From: Exiguobacterium profundum
GTDB lineage: Bacteria; Bacillota; Bacilli; Exiguobacteriales; Exiguobacteriaceae
Assembly (NCBI RefSeq): GCF_001909285.1
Contig: NZ_MRSV01000001.1
Location: 108,684-172,683, forward strand
Length of the DNA stretch: 64,000 bases
Direction: 5' to 3'
Part shown: in pieces, positions 8,116-17,711 of the stretch
Layout: every line of letters begins with the position of its first letter
How positions within the stretch are numbered: the first letter of the stretch is position 1
The notes under the pieces: model-generated
Told to the model about the DNA's origin: nothing
The model's input: the letters and a program-made list of their open reading frames with translations, nothing else
Database searches by the model: none
Position numbers and translations under genes: made by a program

Positions 8116-11100
8116 TTGGCTACTCCCTCTCTCATTTGAATGGATTGCAACGACTGAACCGGATTGCCGGTCCGTGACTGACTCATCTGATAATACTGAG
8201 CTAACTGTTTGGACGAAATGATATGCACCCCATGGCGAACGGCGATTTCACGTGTTGCTCGTTCGTCAACCGCATCCGAGAACAATACGGCGACATCTTG
8301 AAAATCAATGACGTCTGCGAGTGGTGTATTTCCGACGTGTTCAAACCCTTTCCCGAATACGATTTGCGGACGATTCATCACCCGTGTGGTCAGCGCATCA
8401 TACGTAAAGCGCTCCGGCACATATGAATGTGAACTGAATTGAAGTGTCTCGCCTGTCGAACGCATGACCGGACCTGTCATCGGGTCTACGCCTGGCAGTT
8501 TGACGTTCGAGAAGATCGGAGTCTTTACCGCATAGTTTGTCAATCTCGAGGGATGTGTCGGAACGAAATCGTTCAATGCGAGACCGTACGCCGCGTAGGT
8601 CGCCCATTCGATTAACGGCTCACCTGTCACTTTGCTGACAATCGGCACAGTCCGCGACGCACGCGGATTGATTTCAAGGACGTAGATTGTGTCTTTCTTC
8701 AACACGAACTGAATGTTCAGAGCTCCTTTATAATCGAGCGCCTGTCCGATTCGTTTCGCAATCGACTCCACTTGCTCTTGAATCGCTAGACTCGTCTCGA
8801 CCGGCGGCAAGATCATCGTCGAGTCTCCGGAATGAACACCCGCTGCTTCGATTTGTTCTAGGACGACGGGCACATATACCGTTTCCCCGTCCGTTACACA
8901 ATCCACTTCAAGCTCACGCCCTGCGACATATTGGTCGACTAGCGTTGGATAGGTAAGGTTCGGTAACACCTCTGCTAACTGTTCCTCTGAATGAATGAGT
9001 AACATGCCCTTTCCTCCAATCACGTAGGACGGGCGCAAGATACATGGATAGCCTAACTGTTGGATGGCTTCCTGCAACTGCGTCGGGGAAGTGACTTCTT
9101 CACCCGGGATGTGTTCGACTTCAATCGAATCAAGGAATTGATAGAAACGTTCCCGGTCTTCCATTTGGTCGATGGTGTCTGCGGATGCACCGAGCAAGTG
9201 ATACCCCGCCGCTTCTAAATCATGAGCGAGTGCAATACCCGTCTGTCCACCGAACTGGATTAAGACATCGCGGCACCCTTCCGCTTCTAACACGTGCATG
9301 ACATCTTCACTCGTCAGCGGTTCGACATACAGTTTGTCTGCAATCGAGAAGTCCGTCGATACGGTCTCCGGGTTGTTGTTGATCATAATCGTTTCGATGC
9401 CAAGTTTTTGAAGTGCCCAGACCGCATGAACCGAACTGTAATCGAACTCGATGCCCTGTCCGATTCGAATCGGACCTGCCCCAATGATGGCAACCTTCCG
9501 TTTTTCACTCGGCTTCACTTCGGACGTTCCGTGCCATGAACCGTAAAAATACGGGGTCTTGCTTTCGAACTCGGCTGCACACGTATCAATCATCTGATAT
9601 ACCGGTTGAATCGAGGCCGCCTCTCGGAACACCTTGATCTCCTCGGTTTGCATATGCATCACGGCGGCAATTTGCGCGTCCGTGAAACCAAGTCGCTTCG
9701 CTTGAAGCAACTGGACCGGATTCGTCAAATCTTCCTTCGTCACCTGAATAAGTCGTTTTAACATGTGAATGAAGTGAGGGGTGATGCCCGTAACCTGCTG
9801 TAATGCATCGGCCGACATCAACTCACGGTCGAGCAAAGCGAGACAAGCGTGCAATCTACGATCGGTCGGCGCCTCGACTTCGCCCATCAAAACGTCGACT
9901 GTGGCTCCCTGCATCCACTTCGGATAAAGCGGTGCCTGTTCGATTCCGGCACCACGCCATGCCTTCTGTAACGCTTCTTCTAACGTTTTTCCCATCGCCA
10001 TACTCTCACCGGTCGCCTTCATCTGTGGTCCGAGTGCGCGTTCTGTTTCCGCGAACAAGTCGAACGGGAAACAGGGTACTTTCGCCGTAATGTAATCAAG
10101 TGCCGGTTCAAAGCTCGCCATCGTATTCGTTGTGACTGGATTGATACAGTGATCTAACGGTTCACCTAAAGCGAGACGTGTCGCAATTTTGGCAATCGGA
10201 TAGCCGGTCGCTTTTGACGCGAGTGCCGAGCTCCGAGAGACACGAGGATTGACTTCAATCACGTAGTACTCTGACTTCGTCGGATGCACCGCGAACTGAA
10301 TGTTACATCCACCAATCACACCGAGTTCGGAGACGATTCGAAACGCAGCGCTCCGTAACGTCTGATGCATTTGGTCCGATAAGGTTTGGGCCGGAGCGAA
10401 CACGACGGAGTCCCCCGTATGCACACCGACCGGATCGATATTTTCCATGTTGCAGACGATGATGCACGTTCCGAGCGCGTCACGCATGACCTCATATTCA
10501 AATTCTTTATAGCCAGCGATGCTCTTCTCGACCAAACATTGTGAGATCGGGCTTGCCTCAAGACCCCGACGCGCCATCGTGTACGCCTCATCCTCCGTCA
10601 TCGCAATCCCACCGCCGGTCCCACCGAGCGTGAACGCCGGACGGACGATGAGCGGAACACCGGTCGTCTCAATGAAAGCTGTCAGTTCTTCAATCGTCTC
10701 AATCGTCGTCGATGTCGGGATCGGCTCGTTCAACAGCTCCATCTTTTGTTTGAACCGCTCACGGTCTTCCCCGTCACGAATCGTGTCGAGTGATGTACCG
10801 AGAAGTTCGATTCCATATTGGGTCAACACGCCAGCTTCCTCGAGATCAAGAGCCAAGTTCAACGCCGTCTGTCCCCCGACCGTCGCAAGGACGTGCGTCG
10901 GACGTTCTTTTTCAATGATCTCGGTCGCTTTTTGAACGGTCATCGCCTCAATATACGTCGCGTCCGCCATTCCTGGGTCCGTCATGATTGTGGCAGGATT
11001 GGAGTTCAATAAGACGACTTCACAACCGGCTTCACGAAGCGCCTGACACGCCTGCGTTCCGGAATAATCAAACTCTGCGGCCTGCCCAATCACGATGGGT

Positions 11101-11132
11101 CCCGATCCGATAACGAGTACTTTTTTATGCAT
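8112..11132 (-). CDS. carB: Carbamoyl-phosphate synthase large chain (arginine operon copy)
   Basis: A 1006-residue large subunit with the expected duplicated ATP-grasp architecture: first half beginning KKVLVIGSGPIVIGQAAEFD, second half beginning RKVAIIGAGPIRIGQGIEFDYS near residue 548, and a short C-terminal MGS-like regulatory domain. It is somewhat shorter than the roughly 1070 residues of the pyrimidine enzyme, mainly in the linker and C terminus, as seen for arginine-specific CarB of Bacillus. It lies between carA and argF, so it probably serves arginine synthesis and responds to ArgR rather than to UMP. Confidence 0.95.
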   Translation of the reverse strand: MHKKVLVIGSGPIVIGQAAEFDYSGTQACQALREAGCEVVLLNSNPATIMTDPGMADATYIEAMTVQKATEIIEKERPTHVLATVGGQTALNLALDLEEAGVLTQYGIELLGTSLDTIRDGEDRERFKQKMELLNEPIPTSTTIETIEELTAFIETTGVPLIVRPAFTLGGTGGGIAMTEDEAYTMARRGLEASPISQCLVEKSIAGYKEFEYEVMRDALGTCIIVCNMENIDPVGVHTGDSVVFAPAQTLSDQMHQTLRSAAFRIVSELGVIGGCNIQFAVHPTKSEYYVIEVNPRVSRSSALASKATGYPIAKIATRLALGEPLDHCINPVTTNTMASFEPALDYITAKVPCFPFDLFAETERALGPQMKATGESMAMGKTLEEALQKAWRGAGIEQAPLYPKWMQGATVDVLMGEVEAPTDRRLHACLALLDRELMSADALQQVTGITPHFIHMLKRLIQVTKEDLTNPVQLLQAKRLGFTDAQIAAVMHMQTEEIKVFREAASIQPVYQMIDTCAAEFESKTPYFYGSWHGTSEVKPSEKRKVAIIGAGPIRIGQGIEFDYSSVHAVWALQKLGIETIMINNNPETVSTDFSIADKLYVEPLTSEDVMHVLEAEGCRDVLIQFGGQTGIALAHDLEAAGYHLLGASADTIDQMEDRERFYQFLDSIEVEHIPGEEVTSPTQLQEAIQQLGYPCILRPSYVIGGKGMLLIHSEEQLAEVLPNLTYPTLVDQYVAGRELEVDCVTDGETVYVPVVLEQIEAAGVHSGDSTMILPPVETSLAIQEQVESIAKRIGQALDYKGALNIQFVLKKDTIYVLEINPRASRTVPIVSKVTGEPLIEWATYAAYGLALNDFVPTHPSRLTNYAVKTPIFSNVKLPGVDPMTGPVMRSTGETLQFSSHSYVPERFTYDALTTRVMNRPQIVFGKGFEHVGNTPLADVIDFQDVAVLFSDAVDERATREIAVRHGVHIISSKQLAQYYQMSQSRTGNPVQSLQSIQMREGVAK

Positions 11133-12177
11133 ACACGTTCACTCCTTGCTGAATCATTTCATCAAAACGGTCGAAGACGGACTGCGCGTCCGTTGGTCCG
11201 GGACTCGCCTCCGGATGGAACTGTGTCGTGAAAATGGATGCATTCGGATGAATCAACCCTTCCACCGAGTGATCGTTCACGTTCTCATAAAGCAGTTCAA
11301 GCGGGCTCTGTTCGATACTCATACGCGCGACCACATAACCGTGATTTTGCGACGTCATCCATACTTCGTTCGTCTTGACGTTTCGGACCGGGTGATTCGA
11401 GCCACGATGTCCGTATGTTTGCTTTTCAATCTTGCAACCGAACGCGAGCGCGAGCAGTTGATGCCCCATACAAATCCCGAGGGTCGGATACGATAACGCC
11501 AATTCCCGGATGACTTCAATCTGCCCGATGTGGTCTCGCGGGTCCCCGGGCCCGTTCGATACTAAAATCCCATCCGGTCGCAATGCCTCGACGACCTCTT
11601 TTGACGTCTGGTACGGAACACTCGTCAAACGATACCCACGTTTCACCATTTCACCAATCATCGACGCCTTCACCCCGAAGTCGAGACAGACGATATGCCC
11701 TTTCTCTCCGTCCCCTTCCTGAACGATAGACGTTGTTGTGACGCGCTCTGTTAGATGACGAACATCTGGAACTTCCAACGTTTCATGTATGTCCGCTGCC
11801 ATCATTCCAAACTGATCGCCTTCATCACGCAACACATGAACGAGTGCACGCACATCGACTTGTGACAGAACCGGAATCCCTTCCTGTTCTAACCAATCCT
11901 TTAAGTCAGACTGATCCCCAGAATCGGCAAGTGATTGCACGAGGACGCCGGCCACTTGAATGTGAGCACTTTCGCTCCCGTCTGATTCCAGTCCATATTG
12001 TCCGATCAGCGGATAAGTGAACGCGATGATCTGTCCAGCATATGACGGGTCGGTCAACACTTCTTGATAGCCCGTCATCCCGGTGAAGAACACGACTTCA
12101 CCACTTGCGTGTCGCGCACTCGTCTCCCATGTTCCTGTAAAGTACTTCCCGTTCATTAAGCTGATGCTTCCGTTCAT
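11125..12177 (-). CDS. carA: Carbamoyl-phosphate synthase small chain (arginine operon copy)
   Basis: A 350-residue glutamine amidotransferase subunit. The class I GATase triad is visible: Cys in LGICMGHQLLALAFG, His/Glu in TQFHPEASPGP, with the supporting GILVSNGPGDPRD loop. It overlaps carB by 8 nt and argD by 4 nt. Confidence 0.96.
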   Translation of the reverse strand: MNGSISLMNGKYFTGTWETSARHASGEVVFFTGMTGYQEVLTDPSYAGQIIAFTYPLIGQYGLESDGSESAHIQVAGVLVQSLADSGDQSDLKDWLEQEGIPVLSQVDVRALVHVLRDEGDQFGMMAADIHETLEVPDVRHLTERVTTTSIVQEGDGEKGHIVCLDFGVKASMIGEMVKRGYRLTSVPYQTSKEVVEALRPDGILVSNGPGDPRDHIGQIEVIRELALSYPTLGICMGHQLLALAFGCKIEKQTYGHRGSNHPVRNVKTNEVWMTSQNHGYVVARMSIEQSPLELLYENVNDHSVEGLIHPNASIFTTQFHPEASPGPTDAQSVFDRFDEMIQQGVNVYA

Positions 12178-13319
12178 ACGACGCCCTCCTTCTGTAAGAT
12201 TTGTTCAAGTTTCGTCAATGCTTCGTCAATCTCCGATTTCGTGACCAGTAGTGAAGGCAGGAAGCGGATGACGTGCGGCCCCGCCATGACGACCAATAAA
12301 CCCGCCTCTGCCAATTCTGTGACACAGTCTGCTACCGGTTCTGTCGAGACAAGCCCAATCATCAGCCCAAGTCCTCTCACTTCGACGAAACGTTCTCCAT
12401 CCACGAAGCGACTGAGTCCTTCTTTCAAATAATCTCCCATGTCTGTGACATGCTTAAGAGACTCGGGTGTGAAGAGGACATCGAGTGTCGCTTCTGCCGC
12501 AGCCATCGCCACTGGATTTCCACCGAAGGTCGAACCGTGACTCCCAGGACCAAAGACCGTCGCCGCTTCCGCCGTCGTCAATATTGCGCCGACCGGAATG
12601 CCACTCCCCAATCCTTTCGCTAACGTGATGATATGAGGACGGAGCGGTGTTTGTTCGTATGCGAAACGTGTCCCTGTACGCGCGATGCCGGTCTGCACTT
12701 CATCGACGACGATTTTGACATCGTATTTGTCAGCTGCTTCCTGTAACGCCTGCAACCACAGGGGATCTGCGACGACCACACCGCCTTCACCTTGTACGAT
12801 CTCGAGCCAAACAGCAGATGTCTCATCATCGATCCAGTCAAGAGCCTCCATATCGTTGAACGGTGCATGAATAAAGTCACTCACCATCGGTCCAAATCCA
12901 TGTTTCACCTTCTCTTGACCAGTCGCCCCGAGCATAGCGAATGTACGTCCATGAAACGACTGCGTGAATGTGATGATTTTTGTTTTCTGCGTCCACTTTC
13001 GGACTAACTTAAAGGCCGCCTCATTCGCTTCTGTCCCACTGTTACAAAAGAAGGCATGCGTCAGATGTGTTCCTTCCGTCAACTTTTCAGCGACACGTTG
13101 CTGACCAGGTATCAAATAGAGGTTGGATGTATGCCACACCCGGTTCAATTGTTCTTCAATTTTCTGCTGCACGTATGGATGACGATGCCCCGTCCCACAT
13201 ACGGCAATGCCCATCACAAAGTCTAAGTACGTCTTTCCTGAAACATCCGTCACGTACGACCCGCTCGCCTGCGCGATCTCAATCGTTCGTTTCCCGTATG
13301 TCGGTAAAAGCGAATTCAT
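12174..13319 (-). CDS. argD: Acetylornithine aminotransferase
   Basis: A 381-residue class III aminotransferase of arginine synthesis. The PLP lysine lies in ITLAKGLGSGIPVGAI, with NSGTEANEAAFKLVRK and VVDEVQTGIARTG as further family motifs. I chose ATG 13319 (MNSLLPTYGKR) behind GGGAGG; a longer reading to 13382 would add 21 non-homologous residues. The start overlaps the end of argB by 41 nt. Confidence 0.95.
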   Translation of the reverse strand: MNSLLPTYGKRTIEIAQASGSYVTDVSGKTYLDFVMGIAVCGTGHRHPYVQQKIEEQLNRVWHTSNLYLIPGQQRVAEKLTEGTHLTHAFFCNSGTEANEAAFKLVRKWTQKTKIITFTQSFHGRTFAMLGATGQEKVKHGFGPMVSDFIHAPFNDMEALDWIDDETSAVWLEIVQGEGGVVVADPLWLQALQEAADKYDVKIVVDEVQTGIARTGTRFAYEQTPLRPHIITLAKGLGSGIPVGAILTTAEAATVFGPGSHGSTFGGNPVAMAAAEATLDVLFTPESLKHVTDMGDYLKEGLSRFVDGERFVEVRGLGLMIGLVSTEPVADCVTELAEAGLLVVMAGPHVIRFLPSLLVTKSEIDEALTKLEQILQKEGVV

Positions 13320-14058
13320 AGTTCCCCTCCCATAATCTTGTCCCTGCGAGCGTCGCGTCACGACCATCTCGGATGCGGGCACTTTTTACCCCTCCTGCCA
13401 CTGCTGCAAATAGCGCCTCTACTTTCGGCACCATCCCTCCATCAATTTCTCCAGATGCGATGGCTTCTCGAATGTCCCGTTCAGTTAGCGTCGTCTGAAA
13501 TTCACCGTGTATGCGAATACCGTTCACATCGGTCAATAGTTCCAATTCATCCGCTTGTAACGAAATAGCAAGTGCCACCGCACAATCATCGCCATTACAG
13601 TTCAGCGGTCCTTCCGCGCCGGCAATCACCGATGTCACAACCGGAACATGTCCGGAATCCATCAGCCGTTCGAACACGTCATTTCGAATCGAAATCACCT
13701 CACCGACTTTCCCAAGTCCATTCAGAGGTTGACCGAAAATCGCACTCCCGTCGACCCCCGATAAACCAAACGCATCGAGGTCATATCGAGCCAATGTCGA
13801 CACGACGTTCGTCTGCATTTCTCCTGCCAACACACGCCAAGCACCAATCAACACCTCATCTGTCGTCACGCGACGTCCGGCCAAGAACAACGGTTCAATT
13901 TGTTGAGACATGCAATAAGCCGATAGTTTCGGCCCACCTCCATGTACGATGAGCAAATCATTTCCTTCTTCCATCCATCCTCGCCACTCTTCAAAATACG
14001 AAGGTGTCATCGACTCCCAGACACTGCCCCCAAGTTTGATGACTTTCCGCTTCTTCAT
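13279..14058 (-). CDS. argB: Acetylglutamate kinase
   Basis: A 259-residue amino acid kinase. KLGGSVWES at the N terminus, LIVHGGGPKLSAYC and the C-terminal GGMVPKVEALFAAVAGGVKSARI are the substrate and nucleotide loops. The C terminus extends about 13 residues past the usual end and runs into argD. It overlaps argJ by 4 nt. Confidence 0.95.
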   Translation of the reverse strand: MKKRKVIKLGGSVWESMTPSYFEEWRGWMEEGNDLLIVHGGGPKLSAYCMSQQIEPLFLAGRRVTTDEVLIGAWRVLAGEMQTNVVSTLARYDLDAFGLSGVDGSAIFGQPLNGLGKVGEVISIRNDVFERLMDSGHVPVVTSVIAGAEGPLNCNGDDCAVALAISLQADELELLTDVNGIRIHGEFQTTLTERDIREAIASGEIDGGMVPKVEALFAAVAGGVKSARIRDGRDATLAGTRLWEGNYEFAFTDIRETND

Positions 14059-15272
14059 GTCCGGTAACTCGCATTGATTTTGACGTAGTCGTAGGTTAAG
14101 TCACATCCGTATGCCTGACCGAACCCTTCCCCGCCATGCAAGTCGACTGTGATGGTGACGACGTCCCGACTCATCTCTTCGGTCGCATACGCCTCATCAA
14201 ACCAGACAGGCGTACTGTCCTTTAAAACAAGTTGACTCCCTATTTGAATATCGATCGCCTCCACGTTCACAGGGAACGGGACGGCGCCGATTGCGGCAAT
14301 GATTCGTCCCCAGTTGGCATCCTGTCCATATACCGCTGTCTTCACCAGAGAGGACCCGACGATTTGCTTGGCAATCGTTCTGGCTTGTTGGTCGGATGTT
14401 GCGCCACTGACATTCACTTCTATGAGTTTCGTCGCTCCTTCCCCATCTTTTGCAATCGCTTTGGCAAGCTCTAAACATACATCTGTCAAAGCCTGTTGGA
14501 ACGCGATGTGTGCGGAAGTCCCCTCTTTGATTTCTTCCATTTCTACTGCCCCGCTCGCCATGACGAGGACCATATCGTTTGTCGAGCTGTCCCCGTCCAC
14601 CGTGATGTTATTGAACGAGGCGTCGACGCTTTTCTTTAATGTCTGCTGCAACAACTCCGGTGCGATGACGGCATCTGTCGTCACGAATCCGAGCATCGTC
14701 GCCATATTCGGGTGAATCATCCCCGATCCTTTGGCGACGCCTGAGATCGTCACGGTCGCTTCTCCTTCTTTGTAATGGACACTAGTTTGTTTCGTCCCGG
14801 TGTCCGTCGTCAATATGGCTTCAGCGAACGACTGTCCATCTTCCCATGTGTTGGACGGTTGCAGATGACCAATCCCGTTTATGAGCGGGATCATCGGAAG
14901 TGGCTGACCGATGACGCCCGTTGAAGCGACTGCCACTTCTTCCGGTTTTACACCGATATGTGTTGCGGTCATGTCGCGCATCGTGTAGGCGTCCTTCAGC
15001 CCTTGTTCACCTGTACAGGCGTTCGCGTTCCCGCTATTGATTAACACGGCTCGAAGATAGCCGTTTGTTTCGGCTAATGACGCTTTTGTCACTTGAATCG
15101 GTGCGGCTTGAAAGTGGTTTGTCGTATAGACGGCCGCCGCGCTCGCCGGTCGTTCACAGACGAGCAGCGCCAAATCTTTCCGTTTTCGTTTTAGTCCCGC
15201 ATGAATGCCGCACGCTTGAAATCCTTTCGGTGATACGATGCCCGGTTTTTGGGTCGCCATGATGTCGATCAT
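14055..15272 (-). CDS. argJ: Bifunctional ornithine acetyltransferase/N-acetylglutamate synthase
   Basis: A 405-residue ArgJ, which recycles the acetyl group in arginine synthesis. The autocleavage motif is seen in MIHPNMATMLGFVTTDA (cleavage before Thr in ATML, about residue 190), and the oxyanion region VASTGVIGQPLP is present. ATG follows AGGAGGATG. No separate argA is seen in the operon, as expected when ArgJ is bifunctional, though bifunctionality is inferred. Confidence 0.95.
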   Translation of the reverse strand: MIDIMATQKPGIVSPKGFQACGIHAGLKRKRKDLALLVCERPASAAAVYTTNHFQAAPIQVTKASLAETNGYLRAVLINSGNANACTGEQGLKDAYTMRDMTATHIGVKPEEVAVASTGVIGQPLPMIPLINGIGHLQPSNTWEDGQSFAEAILTTDTGTKQTSVHYKEGEATVTISGVAKGSGMIHPNMATMLGFVTTDAVIAPELLQQTLKKSVDASFNNITVDGDSSTNDMVLVMASGAVEMEEIKEGTSAHIAFQQALTDVCLELAKAIAKDGEGATKLIEVNVSGATSDQQARTIAKQIVGSSLVKTAVYGQDANWGRIIAAIGAVPFPVNVEAIDIQIGSQLVLKDSTPVWFDEAYATEEMSRDVVTITVDLHGGEGFGQAYGCDLTYDYVKINASYRT

Positions 15273-15283
15273 GCTTCATCCTC

Positions 15284-16309
15284 CTAAATGTATTGTGGTT
15301 GATTCAATAGTCCGAGCGTCTCATCGAATCCGAATCGAACATTCGCATTTTGAAGGGCTTGCCCGGCCGCCCCTTTTTGTTTTTTTTTGATGACCGATAC
15401 GATAGTCAGTCGATGCGTCCGTTCTTCTTTGTACACCCAGAGGTCGCAGTAATTCGAACCGACCGTCGATTTGATTTCCGGCTCTCCCCGTTGCACGCGA
15501 ATGAACGGTTCATCCATATATGCGTTTTGAAGACGATTCACCCATTCATCCTCTGACACGTGATCGTTCGGTTGAACTGTGATGGTCGCCATGATCCCAC
15601 GATTGATCGGCAGCAAATGCGTCGACATCGAGACTGTCGCTTCAGTACCACCCATGTGAAACAAGGTCTGTTCGATTTCCGGGATGTGCTGATGTGCGTG
15701 AATCTTATATAACTGCACGTTCTCATTCGATTTGGCATGATGAGTCTTCTCACTCAATCCTTTTCCAGCGCCCGTGATTCCGGAGCAGGCCGAAACGATG
15801 ATGTGTGCCGGGTCGATCCAATCGTGCTGAACGAACGGCAATAACGCGAGCGAGACAGCGGTCGCATAACAACCCGGATTCGAAATCCATTTCGCTTTCG
15901 TCAACAACTCTCGATTCCACTCGGTCAATCCATAGACAGCTTCTCGTTGAATCGTTTCGGTCACAGGCGGCTTCCCGTACCATGTTTCATACAAGCCGGA
16001 TGGTAATCGTAAGTCCCCACTCAAATCGATGAACACTCCAGGAAAAAATGCTAACTGTCGAATATAGTCAGCAGACACGCCGCTCGGGGTCGCAAGGAAC
16101 AACACATCAATCCCGTCTAGAGCGTCTGCTTGAAATGGCTCAAGTATTTTCGGACCTGTCTGTAACCACGGATACAGTTCCGATAAGGTCATCCCGGCGC
16201 TCGAGTCGCTGATCACTTTTTTTAAACGGATAGTCGGATGTTGCTCGATCAGTTTTAACAATTCCAACCCGGCATAACCTGTTACGCCGACGATGCTACA
16301 CGTAATCAT
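15284..16309 (-). CDS. argC: N-acetyl-gamma-glutamyl-phosphate reductase
   Basis: A 341-residue NADPH-dependent reductase, first gene of the operon. The Rossmann start SIVGVTGYAGLELLKL and catalytic cysteine in WISNPGCYATAVSLALLP (about residue 145) are intact. It is preceded by a promoter with two ARG boxes, so the whole seven-gene operon should be repressed by ArgR/AhrC with arginine. Confidence 0.96.
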   Translation of the reverse strand: MITCSIVGVTGYAGLELLKLIEQHPTIRLKKVISDSSAGMTLSELYPWLQTGPKILEPFQADALDGIDVLFLATPSGVSADYIRQLAFFPGVFIDLSGDLRLPSGLYETWYGKPPVTETIQREAVYGLTEWNRELLTKAKWISNPGCYATAVSLALLPFVQHDWIDPAHIIVSACSGITGAGKGLSEKTHHAKSNENVQLYKIHAHQHIPEIEQTLFHMGGTEATVSMSTHLLPINRGIMATITVQPNDHVSEDEWVNRLQNAYMDEPFIRVQRGEPEIKSTVGSNYCDLWVYKEERTHRLTIVSVIKKKQKGAAGQALQNANVRFGFDETLGLLNQPQYI

Positions 16310-16337
16310 CTCTCTACCTCCTCAGAAGAATAAAATG

Positions 16338-16367
16338 ATTGAACCATATGCATATTTATTCTGTCAA
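16338..16367 (-). promoter_or_regulatory. Probable promoter of the arg operon
   Basis: On the minus strand TTGACA (16362-16367), an 18-nt spacer and an extended -10 TGG-TTCAAT (16338-16343). The -10 is a weak match. The -35 falls between the two ARG boxes, which would let ArgR occlude it. Confidence 0.55.
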
Positions 16368-16384
16368 TTGTATTTTTATTCATA
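16347..16384 (-). promoter_or_regulatory. Tandem ARG boxes (ArgR/AhrC operator)
   Basis: The distal box at 16367-16384 reads TATGAATAAAAATACAAT on the minus strand, one base off the Bacillus AhrC consensus CATGAATAAAAATKCAAK. A second, weaker box at 16347-16364 (about 12 of 18 positions) lies 20 bp away centre to centre, the spacing used by hexameric arginine repressors. Confidence 0.85.
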
Positions 16385-16432
16385 CATGATAGAAGGTTGC
16401 CTTTTTTTTTTGGTGTACGAGGGTTTTGGCAA

Positions 16433-16463
16433 ATAAAAAAAGTCCGATGCGCATGCACCGGAC
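16433..16463 (-). terminator. Terminator of the YtxH-like gene
   Basis: A 9-bp stem with one wobble (16442-16450 with 16455-16463) is followed on the minus strand by T7. Confidence 0.82.
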
Positions 16464-16469
16464 CTGTGA

Positions 16470-16787
16470 TTAGATTTGATTTTTATGACGAGCCTCTTGA
16501 AGCGCATCCACTAAGTCTTTCACGTCTTCGACGAGGTTTTGAATCGTATCTTGGTTTTCTTCGTAAAGCGATTTCCATTCCATGACACGGTCTTTCAAGT
16601 TGCCTTTTGATGACGCTTGTAGACCGACCGCATGTGCCTCAGTCGACGTGTTCGATGATTTCAACTTCGACTTGATGCCTTTCAGTTGTCTCACTTGTTG
16701 ATCGCGCGTTTCGCTATGGAGAAGTGATGCTGCTGCGCCGATTACCGCACCCGCAGCCATCCCCAACCAGAAATAATTCTTGTTCAT
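16470..16787 (-). CDS. YtxH-like small membrane-anchored protein
   Basis: A 105-residue protein with one N-terminal glycine- and alanine-rich helix (YFWLGMAAGAVIGAAASLL) and a hydrophilic helical tail, the layout of YtxH-domain proteins, several of which are general stress proteins in Bacillus. ATG with GGGGAGG. Function is unknown; family assignment rests on architecture. Confidence 0.7.
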   Translation of the reverse strand: MNKNYFWLGMAAGAVIGAAASLLHSETRDQQVRQLKGIKSKLKSSNTSTEAHAVGLQASSKGNLKDRVMEWKSLYEENQDTIQNLVEDVKDLVDALQEARHKNQI

Positions 16788-16820
16788 AAAAATCCTCCCC
16801 TAACATGACGTTATCTTTTA

Positions 16821-17303
16821 TTATAGATTATCTGACTCACTGACGACATAGTGTTTTATGACGGGACCTGCACCGCGCTGTTCGACCGCTCGCTTCAAAC
16901 GGTCTTCAAGGATTGCGTAGTCCGCCGTATCACGAAAGTGTTTCCCACCAGACGTGAATTGAATGAAGACGACGGCATGATTGTCATCCGGGTCGACACC
17001 GAGTCGGTACGCCGAAAACCCATCATGACTGACACCGAGTGGCGCCTTTTCCGTCAACAAGTGGTGAAACAACAGGGAACGGGCATTCTCATCTGCCGGA
17101 ACGTTCGCGTATAAGATGTTTCCTTTTTTCACGAATTCGCCCGATGCCTCTTCAATCTCAAACACTTTGCCGCTCTTGAACGGAGATTTCTCTCCTTCCG
17201 CGAGCAGAATCGTTTCGTGTCCATTCGCCGCGATGACGCCCGGCTCCTTTCGAAGACGCTCCGCCACGCTGCCTGACGCAAAAGTCATATAGAGCTTAGA
17301 CAA
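16821..17303 (-). CDS. TRAP/HmoB-like antibiotic biosynthesis monooxygenase-fold protein
   Basis: A 160-residue cytoplasmic protein resembling the staphylococcal TRAP / Bacillus HmoB group: N-terminal KLYMTFASGSVAERLR, a middle KVFEIEEASGEF, then an ABM-type ferredoxin-like domain (GFSAYRLGV, AVVFIQFTSGGKHFRDT). HmoB is a haem monooxygenase. Whether this protein binds haem is not shown. I chose the TTG at 17303, which overlaps the phhB stop codon and has AAGGGTG 8 nt upstream; a reading to 17360 lies wholly within phhB. Confidence 0.65.
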   Translation of the reverse strand: MSKLYMTFASGSVAERLRKEPGVIAANGHETILLAEGEKSPFKSGKVFEIEEASGEFVKKGNILYANVPADENARSLLFHHLLTEKAPLGVSHDGFSAYRLGVDPDDNHAVVFIQFTSGGKHFRDTADYAILEDRLKRAVEQRGAGPVIKHYVVSESDNL

Positions 17304-17571
17304 GTTCCTCACACCCTTTCGCGAGTGTGATGTCTTTCTCCGTGATGCCCCCTTCGTCATGGGTCGAGACGGTCAATGTCACGTTCCGATACTCAATCAA
17401 GATGTTCGGATGATGATCGAGCGATTCAGCCAAATCCGCTACAAGATGCACGAACTGGATGGCCTCCGGAAACGTTTCTAGCCGATACGTCTTTTGAATC
17501 TCCCCGTTCACTTCTTCCCAACCGTTCAACCGTGACAGTTCATCTGTCAATTCACTTTGCGATAATACCAT
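17296..17571 (-). CDS. phhB: Pterin-4a-carbinolamine dehydratase
   Basis: A 91-residue member of the PCD/DCoH family that recycles the hydroxylated pterin cofactor. The signature DHHPNILIEYRNVTLTVSTHD with following GGIT carries the active-site histidines. ATG 17571 has AAAGGGG nine nt upstream; GTG 17577 is the alternative. It is coupled to the TRAP/HmoB-like gene. No phenylalanine hydroxylase is visible in the window, so its substrate may be molybdopterin-related or unknown. Confidence 0.88.
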   Translation of the reverse strand: MVLSQSELTDELSRLNGWEEVNGEIQKTYRLETFPEAIQFVHLVADLAESLDHHPNILIEYRNVTLTVSTHDEGGITEKDITLAKGCEELV

Positions 17572-17711
17572 CGTCACAATCCCCTTTCCCTATACAGTCT
17601 ACTGTCTTAATCTACCAAAAAAGGAGAAAAATAATCTTCCTCGCATGATGTATAATGAATTAGAATGAGGTGGATAGCCATCATTTTCATTACGAGAGAG
17701 GAGCATCTCCC

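Noticed and set aside
8112-11132. Possible truncation of carB because it is about 60 residues short
   Set aside because: Both ATP-grasp halves and the C-terminal domain are present, and arginine-specific CarB proteins are known to be shorter.
16821-17303. Fosfomycin- or drug-resistance-type function for the ABM-like protein
   Set aside because: No resistance enzyme motif is present; the TRAP/HmoB-like pattern is the better fit.
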